From positions 1 to 59,810 of IMG/VR virus record IMGVR_UViG_3300046787_000377: a DNA stretch of 59,810 bases, one strand, 5' to 3'. Shown here one piece after another: positions 25,241 through 32,675 of the stretch (position 1 is the first letter of the stretch; every line of letters starts with the position of its first letter). A program made the translations under genes and the position numbers. The notes under the pieces were generated by a model. That model did no database searches and was not told the DNA's origin. It worked only from the letters and a program-made list of their open reading frames with translations. This DNA is from a virus.

Positions 25241-25250
25241 ATGCATGATG

Positions 25251-25260
25251 ATATTTATAC
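25251..25260 (+). promoter_or_regulatory. Late-promoter-like element
   Basis: ATATTTATAC lies 11 nt after the capsid terminator and 24 nt before the ATG at 25285, a clean terminator-promoter junction. Confidence 0.5.
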
Positions 25261-25284
25261 TAAAATAATACGAAATATTATATT

Positions 25285-25737
25285 ATGTACATAGAAGAAA
25301 TAGCTTGGCAACATTACCAAAATCTACCACATATTGCTAGATTACCATTAAATGAACAAATACGAATGTATAATATGTATTTAATGGAAGTGACAGAAAC
25401 TAGAATAGCTTATTTACATCATGAGATGGCTAATCCACAAAGTTTAGGTGGTGGGAACGATGTAGTTGTAGAAGAAAGTGATTTACCTTCCGGATGTATT
25501 GAATTTGTAAACAACACATCTGATGGAACTAGTTGCACATTTTGGATTGAAACATCTGCCCCAACTAATTACACAATAACATGGGGTGATGGTGAAACAT
25601 CTACCGGTGAAGTAAATGGTGTAGATAGACTTGAAGTAAATTATAGTTATGCAGATAGTTTTACGGAATATACCGCTAGAATATGTTTCGATGATATAAG
25701 TTTAGTAACTTATTTAGAATTCAACGGAGACGATTAA
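25285..25737 (+). CDS. Putative capsid decoration protein with PKD-like domain
   Basis: The 150-residue protein has an N-terminal helical segment (WQHYQNLPHIARLPLNEQIRM) resembling conserved anchors I recall in phage surface proteins. A short Gly-rich linker follows, then about 85 residues resembling a PKD/Ig-like beta-sandwich: YTITWGDGETSTG and VNYSYADSFTEYTARICFDD. It is the first gene after the capsid terminator and is followed closely by the leucine-rich-repeat gene. Hoc-like decoration of the capsid exterior is inferred from position and domain type. The N-terminal helices would bind the shell and the PKD domain would be displayed. Confidence 0.6.
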   Translation: MYIEEIAWQHYQNLPHIARLPLNEQIRMYNMYLMEVTETRIAYLHHEMANPQSLGGGNDVVVEESDLPSGCIEFVNNTSDGTSCTFWIETSAPTNYTITWGDGETSTGEVNGVDRLEVNYSYADSFTEYTARICFDDISLVTYLEFNGDD

Positions 25738-25749
25738 AAATAAAATATT

Positions 25750-26607
25750 ATGTCAGCAACAGTAACTTCATTTACAGGTTTACAAAACCTAACAAATATA
25801 CAACAATTTAAAGCAGATTACAATAGTTTAACATCTATTGATTTATCAGGAATGTCATCACTTACTCTTGTAGATATAAGTGATAACGATATACCTGATA
25901 GTTCTACCAGTAGTTTAACATCTGTTAATTTAAGTGGATGTACAACATTAGAACAACTTTATATTGATGATAGTGATTTTTCAGCAGGACTACCTGATTT
26001 ATCAGACTGTACATCTTTGAAATATATAGATGCTGACCAATCTAATTTAGTAGGTTCAATTGATTTATCTAATTTAACTACATTAGAAGGTTTTGATTTT
26101 AATGGTAATTTAGGATTAACCGAAGTGATTATATCACAAACACAACCATTGGGTGAAAATGGAAATAGTATATCATTGGGTAATTGTGCTTTAACTCAAA
26201 CCGCAGTAGATAATATACTTGTAGCATTAGCTAGTGGAAGTATTTCAAGTGGAGATATTGATGTTGATAATGATAGTGGTGGAACTAATGCAGCTCCTAG
26301 TCAAATAGGAAGAGATTCACTTTTTATTCTTGACTCGAGAGGCTGGGGTATTAGTGTCGCAGATGGAAACCACACTATGTTGACAGTATCATATGATTTA
26401 CTCGAAGCTAATATATGTGCCGCTAGTAATACTGATTACGTTTACATCACATCCGGTTCAACATTAGAAGTTGGTAACATATTATATCGAAATTCAGATG
26501 CATATCTACCCGCAAACGATGGTTGGTGGAGACTTGATGGTGATGGTTCAATTAAATTTGAAGTAAGTGGTAGTGGTGAAATAATATCCGTTGCACCTTG
26601 TGTATAA
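25750..26607 (+). CDS. Leucine-rich-repeat surface protein
   Basis: The 285-residue protein contains about six irregular leucine-rich repeats in the first 140 residues (motifs such as LTSIDLSGMSSLTLVDISDN, SVNLSGCTTLEQLYIDDS and SIDLSNLTTLEGFDFNGN), like BspA-type surface repeats. It ends with a beta-rich domain containing DGWWRLDGDGSIKFEVSG and a terminal APCV. No signal peptide is present, so it is probably assembled on the virion. Its pairing with the PKD-like gene and position after the capsid gene suggest a capsid-surface fibre or decoration that binds host surface or environmental glycans (inference). Confidence 0.6.
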   Translation: MSATVTSFTGLQNLTNIQQFKADYNSLTSIDLSGMSSLTLVDISDNDIPDSSTSSLTSVNLSGCTTLEQLYIDDSDFSAGLPDLSDCTSLKYIDADQSNLVGSIDLSNLTTLEGFDFNGNLGLTEVIISQTQPLGENGNSISLGNCALTQTAVDNILVALASGSISSGDIDVDNDSGGTNAAPSQIGRDSLFILDSRGWGISVADGNHTMLTVSYDLLEANICAASNTDYVYITSGSTLEVGNILYRNSDAYLPANDGWWRLDGDGSIKFEVSGSGEIISVAPCV

Positions 26608-26627
26608 AAAATAAATTAAAATTAATT

Positions 26628-26653
26628 AAGGGATGCAAATCATCCCTTTTTTT
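26628..26653 (+). terminator. Rho-independent terminator
   Basis: AAGGGATG (26628-26635) pairs with CATCCCTT (26641-26648) around CAAAT, with a T run following. It ends the decoration gene pair. Confidence 0.88.
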
Positions 26654-26700
26654 ATGTCCATAACTAGTTGATTATCAATAGCCAAAAATAATTGAAAAAA

Positions 26701-26784
26701 AAGTGATAAAATATTTGGAAAATTGGTAAAAAATGTGTAGTTTAGCTATGTAAGATTAAGAGATAAACAATTAAAACATAAAAT
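26701..26784 (+). promoter_or_regulatory. Duplicated bipartite promoter-like region, copy 1
   Basis: This 84-nt leader aligns without gaps to 27323-27406. Shared blocks are AAGTGRTAAAA, TTTGGAAA (26714) and TTAGCTATGTAA (26742-26753), 28 nt apart start to start, then TTAAAACATAAAA before the ATG. TAGCTATG is one base from the Bacteroidota -7 pattern TAnnTTTG, but the spacing is unusual. Confidence 0.5.
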
Positions 26785-27015
26785 ATGAAAATTAGAGAAT
26801 TTTATTTAGAAACCTATCCAACTGATGATTTGGGATTAGAACTTAATGAAACCCCAACCTTTTCTGGTTTATTAAATCAATTGATTGTTGGTGGTGATGT
26901 TTATAACTACATCGGTGTTGGTGATAGTATCATTAGAGAACGATTGTTTGAACGATTGGCTGAGGAATTAGAAGTTAGTTATGATTATGTTTATAATTTG
27001 TGGTTAAACGCTTAA
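26785..27015 (+). CDS. Small acidic protein of unknown function
   Basis: The 76-residue protein is not recognised. It is acidic, with TYPTDDLGLELNETPTFSG in the middle and a C-terminal helix (ERLFERLAEELEVSYDYVY). It begins immediately after one copy of the duplicated promoter-like leader, unlike the surrounding late genes, and is followed by the 96-residue gene 12 nt downstream. The unusual control region suggests it is expressed at a different time from the structural genes and may be a regulatory or host-modifying protein (inference). Confidence 0.6.
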   Translation: MKIREFYLETYPTDDLGLELNETPTFSGLLNQLIVGGDVYNYIGVGDSIIRERLFERLAEELEVSYDYVYNLWLNA

Positions 27016-27027
27016 AATATAAAAGAT

Positions 27028-27318
27028 ATGAAAACGCAATTTGAAATTTGGTTAGATGGAGTTAATAAGGAATTTGAAGGTAAAGTGTATAGTTGGACAC
27101 CCTTAACTGCTAAAAAAGGTTCTAAATTTATGAAAATCCAACATACAAATCACGTTTGGGGATTTGTTTCGATGTATGATGGTGAGTTTCAAGGTATTCC
27201 AATCAAAAAAGGTGATTTAATGAAACCAGCAAGTTGGAGAGCTCCCGCTAAACATAGTAGAGGAAATATATTTGATGGAACTGCCAAATATAAATGGACA
27301 GGTCCAGAATATTTGTAA
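27028..27318 (+). CDS. Small protein of unknown function
   Basis: The 96-residue protein is not recognised. It is rich in aromatic and basic residues with a beta-type pattern: KVYSWTPLTAKKGSKFMKI, HVWGFVSMYDGEFQG, then KPASWRAPAKHSRGNIFDG. The C-terminal section resembles a small conserved tail I associate with phage proteins of unknown role, without a named family. It is co-transcribed with the 76-residue gene upstream and ends shortly before the second copy of the duplicated leader. Confidence 0.6.
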   Translation: MKTQFEIWLDGVNKEFEGKVYSWTPLTAKKGSKFMKIQHTNHVWGFVSMYDGEFQGIPIKKGDLMKPASWRAPAKHSRGNIFDGTAKYKWTGPEYL

Positions 27319-27322
27319 AAAA

Positions 27323-27406
27323 AAGTGGTAAAAAATTTGGAAATATCAAATAAATTACCGATATTAGCTTTGTAATAAGAAATTAAACATTTAAAACATA
27401 AAAGAC
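27323..27406 (+). promoter_or_regulatory. Duplicated bipartite promoter-like region, copy 2
   Basis: TTTGGAAA begins at 27336 and TTAGCTTTGTAA at 27364-27375, again 28 nt apart; the ATG is 43 nt after the latter, exactly as in copy 1. TAGCTTTG matches the Bacteroidota -7 consensus TAnnTTTG in full. The 25-nt gap from TTTG is longer than usual for that class. Confidence 0.55.
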
Positions 27407-27673
27407 ATGAATTATTCAGAATTATCAAAATTATCAGTAGAAGAATTAAGAAACATCAACCAAATGGTTATTGAGTTGATTAAATCAAAACGTACTATTG
27501 AATCCTTAGAAAAGAAAATGGGATTGCAAGTAGGTATGAAAGTGACAGTAAATCACCCTAAGTTAATGGGTAGAGAGTTGGAGGTTACTAAAATTAACCG
27601 AACAAAAGCGAATCTAAGAGTAATCGGTGGGTTCGCATCATACAATGTTCCGGTTTCGATGATTGTGTATTAG
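27407..27673 (+). CDS. Small KOW/SH3-like protein
   Basis: The 88-residue protein has an N-terminal helix (SKLSVEELRNINQMVIELIKS) followed by a small beta-barrel-type segment: GLQVGMKVTVNHPKLMGRE, LEVTKINRTKANLRVI and a final SYNVPVSMIVY. The second part resembles KOW/SH3-like modules common in phage and nucleic-acid-associated proteins. Function is unknown; nucleic-acid or protein binding is a guess. It has its own copy of the duplicated leader and its own terminator, so it is a single-gene unit. Confidence 0.65.
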   Translation: MNYSELSKLSVEELRNINQMVIELIKSKRTIESLEKKMGLQVGMKVTVNHPKLMGRELEVTKINRTKANLRVIGGFASYNVPVSMIVY

Positions 27674-27704
27674 GTTTAGTTGTTTTTCATATATTTTTTA
27701 GTTT

Positions 27705-27728
27705 AGGGAGAGAAATCTCCCTTTTTTT
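27705..27728 (+). terminator. Rho-independent terminator
   Basis: AGGGAGA (27705-27711) pairs with TCTCCCT (27716-27722) around a GAAA tetraloop, then a T run. Confidence 0.9.
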
Positions 27729-27738
27729 ATGCACTATT

Positions 27739-27748
27739 ATACTTATTA
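27739..27748 (+). promoter_or_regulatory. Variant late-promoter-like element
   Basis: ATACTTATTA follows the terminator by 10 nt and precedes the ATG at 27769 by 20 nt, with AAAGGA between. Position supports it despite the variant sequence. Confidence 0.42.
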
Positions 27749-27768
27749 CTATAAAGGAACAAAAATAA

Positions 27769-28140
27769 ATGGAACAATTAGCATCAATCTTCTTTCATAG
27801 TAGAACACAAACACATCAATTTCATACTTTGGTATCAGGACCAGGTTCTCTTGCACTTCATTTAGCATTAGAAGGTTACTATACTGAAATTATTCCTCTT
27901 TTAGATGGATTAATCGAAGCATATCAGGGTAAATACGGATTAATAAACTATAAACAAGTAAACGGAAACGATTCAGATGCTTCAAAGGAAAATATAATTG
28001 CTTACTTTGATAAATTGATTAAATTTTTAGAGAATGAAAGACAATCAGAAAAGTTAAAAGATAGTTGGATTCAAAATGAATTAGATAATATCGCTAAACT
28101 ATTATATTCTACAAAATATAAATTAGTAAACTTAGGATAA
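27769..28140 (+). CDS. Helical protein, DUF5856/ferritin-like family
   Basis: The 123-residue protein is all-helical: FFHSRTQTHQFHTLVSGPGSLALHLALEGYYTEI, then LLDGLIEAYQGKYG and a C-terminal helix. The key residues are the R-x-x-x-H-x-x-H pattern, H-x-A-L, and the acidic E-A-Y-Q-G. I recall this arrangement from the phage DUF5856 family, which looks like a small four-helix, Dps/ferritin-like fold. Metal binding is possible through the His and Glu residues but is not demonstrated. It stands alone between two terminators just before the neck genes, so it forms a single-gene unit. Confidence 0.65.
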   Translation: MEQLASIFFHSRTQTHQFHTLVSGPGSLALHLALEGYYTEIIPLLDGLIEAYQGKYGLINYKQVNGNDSDASKENIIAYFDKLIKFLENERQSEKLKDSWIQNELDNIAKLLYSTKYKLVNLG

Positions 28141-28161
28141 TAAAATATAATCGATAATACG

Positions 28162-28192
28162 AAAGGGAGTGGAGCAATTCACTCCCTTTTTT
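28162..28192 (+). terminator. Rho-independent terminator
   Basis: AAAGGGAGTG (28162-28171) pairs with CACTCCCTTT (28180-28189) around an 8-nt loop, then a T run. Confidence 0.9.
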
Positions 28193-28200
28193 GTTATTTT

Positions 28201-28210
28201 ATATTTATAT
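28201..28210 (+). promoter_or_regulatory. Late-promoter-like element
   Basis: ATATTTATAT lies 9 nt past the terminator hairpin and 29 nt before the ATG at 28240, with AAGGAGAG before the start. Confidence 0.5.
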
Positions 28211-28239
28211 GTGAATAATTGTATTAAGGAGAGTAAAAT

Positions 28240-29391
28240 ATGTCTCAATCTAGAGTATGGACGGGTGTAGCAACATTTGTTACGGGTAGTTCAACCCCAT
28301 TTGGTATTTATGATAGTGATTCGGAATTCGTTTCTGATGCACCAAAAGTTGCAACATGGTGTGCACAACGTTTGGGATATCCAATTGTTGATATTGAACT
28401 ATTATCGAGTAGTTTCTTTGCTGTTTTTGAAGAAGCAGTAAGTGAGTACTCTGCACAAGTCAATCAATTTAATATAAGACAAAATTTAGGTTCATTACAA
28501 GGACAACAACTAAGTAATGATTTCTCTTCTGCATCTGTTTTAGGTAGTGAACTACATAACGTAATTAGTATTGCAGATTCATATGGTACTCTTGCAGGTG
28601 TAGGTGGTAATGTTGATGTTAAGAGTGGTTCTATCGATATGACTAAAGGTAGACAAGATTATGATTTACAAGCTCTTTGGGGTGATGTGAGTGAAAGTGG
28701 GGAAAGAATTGATATAACAAGAGTATTCCACGAACCAACACCTGCAATCAATAGATTCTTTGACCCTTATTCAGTAAGTGGACAAGGTACATTAAACTTA
28801 ATCGATGAATTTGGATTTGGTTCATTCTCTCCAGCAGCACAATTTATATTAATGCCAATGTATGAGGATATGTTAAGAATCCAAGCAATTGAATTCAACG
28901 ACCAAATTCGTAAATCTGCACATACATTCAATATTACTAATAACAAATTACAAATTTTCCCAATTCCAACTGCAAATAGTAAACTTTGGTTTGAATATAT
29001 TGTAAAAAAGGATTTTAGAGAAGGTGCAACAGTTGTAAGACCAAATGTAGTTAGTGATTACTCAAATGTTGGATATAATTTCAAAAGTTACTCATCTATA
29101 AACGATGTAGGTAAACAATGGATTAGAAAATACACCCTTGCACTTGCAAAAGAATTATTAGGTGCAATTAGAGAGAAATATTCTACAATTCCAATTCCTG
29201 GTTCTGATGTTTCATTAGATGGTGCAGCATTAAGAGCAGAAGCACAAACTGAAAAAGAAGGATTGATGACTCAATTAAGAGAAAATTTGGAAGAAGTTAG
29301 TAAAAAACAAAGAATGGAAAATGAATCTAATATCATAGACCATCAACAAAAAATATTAAATAAAGTTCCATTAGCAATATACATAGGATAA
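28240..29391 (+). CDS. gp13: Neck protein, gp13-like
   Basis: The 383-residue protein matches T4-like neck protein gp13 of marine myoviruses: an N-terminal domain with APKVATWCAQRLGYP and FFAVFEEAVSEYS, the central QDYDLQALWGD, and a C-terminal PIPGSDVSLDGAALRAEAQ with EKEGLMTQLRENLEE. It caps the portal after DNA packaging and joins the tail. It is the first gene of a closely packed neck/tail-completion operon (28240 to 32548) with gaps of 5 nt or less and several overlaps. Confidence 0.85.
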   Translation: MSQSRVWTGVATFVTGSSTPFGIYDSDSEFVSDAPKVATWCAQRLGYPIVDIELLSSSFFAVFEEAVSEYSAQVNQFNIRQNLGSLQGQQLSNDFSSASVLGSELHNVISIADSYGTLAGVGGNVDVKSGSIDMTKGRQDYDLQALWGDVSESGERIDITRVFHEPTPAINRFFDPYSVSGQGTLNLIDEFGFGSFSPAAQFILMPMYEDMLRIQAIEFNDQIRKSAHTFNITNNKLQIFPIPTANSKLWFEYIVKKDFREGATVVRPNVVSDYSNVGYNFKSYSSINDVGKQWIRKYTLALAKELLGAIREKYSTIPIPGSDVSLDGAALRAEAQTEKEGLMTQLRENLEEVSKKQRMENESNIIDHQQKILNKVPLAIYIG

Positions 29392-29395
29392 TTAT

Positions 29396-29950
29396 ATGGC
29401 AAAATTTTTCCATAGTAAAGATTTAGATTTTATAAAGACAATCGCTGAAGAAGTGGTGGATTATGTAGTGCAACAAGCAGTTACATTATTCAAAGTTTCA
29501 GTAGGGGAATCTAAAACAAATTTATATGGTGAATCAATAGGTAAAGTATACCATGCACCAGCAAATTTGATGTGTATAATACAAAGAGATGAAGTAAATC
29601 AAAATTATGATGAATTTGGACCAGATAGTACCAACACAATTGAATTTCGGTTTATGAGACATCGTTTAAGAACTCATGAAATCCCAAAAATAACAGCAGT
29701 AAATGGGTCTGAAGTACCTGCAGATGCAATTCAAAATACACTTACTGGTTATCCAGAGATAGGTGATGTTATTTTATTTGATGGATACTACTATGAACTT
29801 AACAATATACAAGAAACAGTGTTAGTAGGTGGTTCACCGACAATATATGACCCACAAACAAATACCTTTGAAGATGCTAGAATGCAATTAATCGCAACTG
29901 GTTTCTTAGTAAGACGTTCACAAATACAAATTGAGGAGAGAACATACTAA
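29396..29950 (+). CDS. gp14: Neck protein, gp14-like
   Basis: The 184-residue protein starts MAKFFHSKDLDFIKTIAEEV and has the pattern of gp14: LYGESIGKVYHAPANLMCII, FGPDSTNTIEFRFMRHRLR, and then IGDVILFDGYYYELNNIQE. In T4, gp13 and gp14 form the neck between the head and the tail terminator. Its stop codon shares a base with the ATG of the next gene. Length is somewhat shorter than T4 gp14 (256 residues). Confidence 0.82.
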   Translation: MAKFFHSKDLDFIKTIAEEVVDYVVQQAVTLFKVSVGESKTNLYGESIGKVYHAPANLMCIIQRDEVNQNYDEFGPDSTNTIEFRFMRHRLRTHEIPKITAVNGSEVPADAIQNTLTGYPEIGDVILFDGYYYELNNIQETVLVGGSPTIYDPQTNTFEDARMQLIATGFLVRRSQIQIEERTY

Positions 29951-31065
29951 TGTCAATAGACCCATTAAAAAGACCGGTAAATAGAGCAGAACAACTTAAA
30001 ACTGAACCCCAACAACATAAAGGGGTTAAGTTGTATGATGTTGATTTGGCTATTGCTGAACATATGATGGATGTTGTTGTCCCAACCGTCGAAGTATTAA
30101 ATGAAAAAGTAAAAGTACCTGTATTATACGGAAATCCTGAAAGATGGAAAAGTATAAAGAAGGATGGATTTCTAAGAGATAAAAATGGCCAAATACAATT
30201 ACCATTAATTGTATTCAAACGAAATTCTATAGCAAGAGATGAGTCTATTGCTAGTTCTATGAATAGACATTTGATTTATCCAACTGTCACACAATATTCT
30301 AAGAAACATAAATACGATAAGTTCACTTTAATGAGTGGAACTAAAAGACCGGTAGAACAATACAATATAACAATGCCGGATTATGTAACTGTTACATATG
30401 AGGTAAATGTATGGACGGATTATACCGAACATATGAATAAAATATTAGAAGCGTTTCAATATGCAACGGACGAATATTGGGGTGATAAGAATGGATTTAA
30501 ATTTAGAGTAAGAATTGATTCATTTGATAATCAACAAGAAGTGGGTGATAATTCTCAAAGAGTAGTTAGGAGTACATTCAGTATGACAGTAAATGCATAC
30601 TTACTACCTGAAAAATTTGATAATCAATCAACTACTAAAAAATCACTTTCACCTAAAAAAGTAGTTTGGGGTGTAGAAACCGATTTAACTGGTAATTCTC
30701 ATACTAACTATTCATCTAAAAATGAAGTGGTGTATAATGAGTATAGTGATATATTAGATTTTATCACTATTAGGGGTTCATATGAGGGTACTTTTGTAAA
30801 TAGTAACACAATTACGTTGGATAATGTAAAAATCCCCGAATGCCCGCCAGAATTGAGAAGTACGTTTGATGACACTAATTGGTTTAGAGTTTATATTAAC
30901 GGAGTATTTATCAGACCTGGAGTATATACCTACACTTACAATGTAAGTACTAAAAGTGTAACATTTACATTTAATACAAACGCTCCAGCATCAGCAACTC
31001 AATTAGGTTATATTTTAGAAAATACCGATGAATTTTATGTAACAGGTAAATTTATAGAATTATGA
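29950..31065 (+). CDS. gp15: Tail terminator / sheath stabilizer, gp15-like, with extra C-terminal domain
   Basis: The 371-residue protein has a gp15-like body: NRHLIYPTVTQYSKKHKYDK, PDYVTVTYEVNVWTDYTEHMN, KILEAFQYATDEYWG and RSTFSMTVNAYLLPE. Gene order (13, 14, 15) supports this. T4 gp15 has 272 residues; the additional about 80 at the C-terminus (RVYINGVFIRPGVYTYTYN and DEFYVTGKFIEL) match a small beta-domain also found in the next two genes. The body would cap the sheath/tube; the added domain may attach fibre-related proteins (inference). It overlaps the next gene by 4 nt. Confidence 0.72.
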   Translation: MSIDPLKRPVNRAEQLKTEPQQHKGVKLYDVDLAIAEHMMDVVVPTVEVLNEKVKVPVLYGNPERWKSIKKDGFLRDKNGQIQLPLIVFKRNSIARDESIASSMNRHLIYPTVTQYSKKHKYDKFTLMSGTKRPVEQYNITMPDYVTVTYEVNVWTDYTEHMNKILEAFQYATDEYWGDKNGFKFRVRIDSFDNQQEVGDNSQRVVRSTFSMTVNAYLLPEKFDNQSTTKKSLSPKKVVWGVETDLTGNSHTNYSSKNEVVYNEYSDILDFITIRGSYEGTFVNSNTITLDNVKIPECPPELRSTFDDTNWFRVYINGVFIRPGVYTYTYNVSTKSVTFTFNTNAPASATQLGYILENTDEFYVTGKFIEL

Positions 31066-31508
31066 TTACTCCATTAGGTGATATAAATCGTTTATTAAAA
31101 CAAATGCACGAACCGGATGAATTTCGTTTGGCTCCGTATGATTTATCTCATAAACTTTATTGGATGTTTATTCTTAGAAATGCTGTAATTAAAGATTTAG
31201 CACCAAATTTACGAAAAAATGTAAAAGAACATGCTCGATTTGATGTATTTGTAAACGGACAATTTATTGGACCACGAGATTATATAATAGAACAATTTGG
31301 TGGTCATATTTTAGTAAAATTTAAACGTTCTAATTTTGATTACACATTAGAAGATAATGATACTATAAAATTAGAAGGTGATTTCGAATTAACGGAAACA
31401 TCTGAAATATTACAAGAACTTAGTATTCCATCGGCACTAAGATATTTGAGTACAGAAAATGATACTGATATTATGCAAGAATCTGGAGATAAATTATTTT
31501 TGATATAA
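31062..31508 (+). CDS. Tail-associated protein with NG-x-x-I-x-P-x-x-Y beta-domain
   Basis: The 148-residue protein has an N-terminal part (MITPLGDINRLLKQMHEPDEF) and a central beta-domain, FDVFVNGQFIGPRDYIIEQ, ILVKFKRSNFDYTLEDNDTIK, LEGDFEL, matching the C-terminal addition of the gp15-like gene. It lies in the same operon with overlapping stop/start on both sides. Function is not known; tail completion or fibre-anchoring is suggested only by position and the shared domain. A C-terminal tail (SGDKLFLI) has no recognisable motif. Confidence 0.62.
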   Translation: MITPLGDINRLLKQMHEPDEFRLAPYDLSHKLYWMFILRNAVIKDLAPNLRKNVKEHARFDVFVNGQFIGPRDYIIEQFGGHILVKFKRSNFDYTLEDNDTIKLEGDFELTETSEILQELSIPSALRYLSTENDTDIMQESGDKLFLI

Positions 31509-31873
31509 TGAGACAGAAACCTAATATACCAAAAATGCCTACAAACGATAGGAGTAGATTCAAAACGTTAGTTAATGAGATAATTGATGATAACGCATTG
31601 TATCCACATAATGTTGACCAGATAATATTGTTAGATGGGTTGGTTACATTAGTATTATGGGATAAAAGATTTGTATTTGAGGAAATGAAAGTAGATAATC
31701 CAAAAGATTATACTGATATTTATTTACAAGGTATTAAACAAAGTAGTAATATTTATGATATTGGCATTAATGGTGATAATATCGTAATTACCTTTGGTCA
31801 ACAAATAGCTTTGTTCCAAAATCAATTAACAATTAATGACTTTTTAGTAAAAGGTAAAATAGTGAGTATTTAA
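31508..31873 (+). CDS. Tail-associated protein with related beta-domain
   Basis: The 121-residue protein starts on the last base of the previous stop codon. After a basic, disordered-looking N-terminus (MRQKPNIPKMPTNDRSRFK) comes a segment that follows the same beta-strand order as its two upstream neighbours: DYTDIYLQGIKQSSNIYDIG, NIVITFGQQIA and a final INDFLVKGKIVSI. The key P-x-x-Y is less well conserved. It is probably part of the same tail or fibre-attachment structure. No enzyme motif is seen. Confidence 0.6.
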   Translation: MRQKPNIPKMPTNDRSRFKTLVNEIIDDNALYPHNVDQIILLDGLVTLVLWDKRFVFEEMKVDNPKDYTDIYLQGIKQSSNIYDIGINGDNIVITFGQQIALFQNQLTINDFLVKGKIVSI

Positions 31874-31876
31874 GAT

Positions 31877-32548
31877 ATGGCTACACTTATTCAAAGTAAA
31901 CAAATAGAAGGCGTTGTAACCGCATCGGTAATCGATGGGGTTTTTGTAGTATCTGGTTCACAAATATTGACTGGTTCATTATTTGTAGATGGTGATATTA
32001 CCGCTTCCAATATAGTTCAAGCTTCTCAATTTGTTGGAGATGGTAGTCGATTAACAGGTGTTGTTGCTGAGGGAACTGGTATTAACATTATAAGTGGTTC
32101 GATTGATGCAGTTGTAACTGAATTAAGAATTACCGGTAGTGGTGCACCTTTATCTATAACAAACTCAAATACTGCTTCAATTGAAATTAAATCACCATAT
32201 GAAGTTGGTGGTTTGTTTAGAATATACGATAACTACGAAAGTTTAATATCATCATCTGTTAGTTACTTTACTGATGGACAAATTGTATATGTAAAGGATA
32301 CTAACACTCTTTATCAATCAGAAATAACTTATGCTGATTTTACAAATACATTTACCGATACAATAGAATGGAATACTTACACTTTTGCTATAGGTGATTC
32401 TTCGGTAAATGCTGGTAATGGGTTATCCAAATCAGTTTCAGATGGGATTACTACGTTATCCTTAAATACTGGTTCGATACATTTCAGTACTGCAGTGGAA
32501 TATATAATTTCATCTGGCTCTTACATGATTGATGCCGGCACAATTTAA
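31877..32548 (+). CDS. Short tail-fibre/collar fibre protein
   Basis: The 223-residue protein has fibre-type sequence: VVSGSQILTGSLFVDGDITAS, then FVGDGSRLTGV, a phrase repeated in the long fibres downstream, and VNAGNGLSKSVSDGITTLSL. It ends in SYMIDAGTI, close to the IDGG[TS][FI] termini of the genes at 32676 and 39269. It is the last gene of the neck operon. It is probably a trimeric beta-structured fibre segment, perhaps a collar whisker or an adaptor; the specific place in the virion is unknown. Confidence 0.62.
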   Translation: MATLIQSKQIEGVVTASVIDGVFVVSGSQILTGSLFVDGDITASNIVQASQFVGDGSRLTGVVAEGTGINIISGSIDAVVTELRITGSGAPLSITNSNTASIEIKSPYEVGGLFRIYDNYESLISSSVSYFTDGQIVYVKDTNTLYQSEITYADFTNTFTDTIEWNTYTFAIGDSSVNAGNGLSKSVSDGITTLSLNTGSIHFSTAVEYIISSGSYMIDAGTI

Positions 32549-32566
32549 TCAAAGACAAATATTTTT

Positions 32567-32576
32567 ATATTTATAC
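32567..32576 (+). promoter_or_regulatory. Late-promoter-like element with long leader
   Basis: ATATTTATAC is followed by a 99-nt leader before the ATG at 32676. The leader holds a weak hairpin (AACGCTA near TAGTGTT, one G-U pair) and an AAAGGA ribosome site. This is longer than the 14-40 nt normally seen between element and start. Confidence 0.45.
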
Positions 32577-32675
32577 ATAATCAACGCTAGATAGTGTTCT
32601 TTCATTAGGCATATGTCCTTAAAACTCAAAAAAAAAGTTATACAAATTAACAAAAACTAAAAAAGGAAAAAATAA

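Noticed and set aside
32577-32675. Leader of the first long fibre gene considered as a tRNA or small RNA gene
   Set aside because: Only one weak hairpin is visible; no cloverleaf, anticodon arm or CCA-type end can be drawn.
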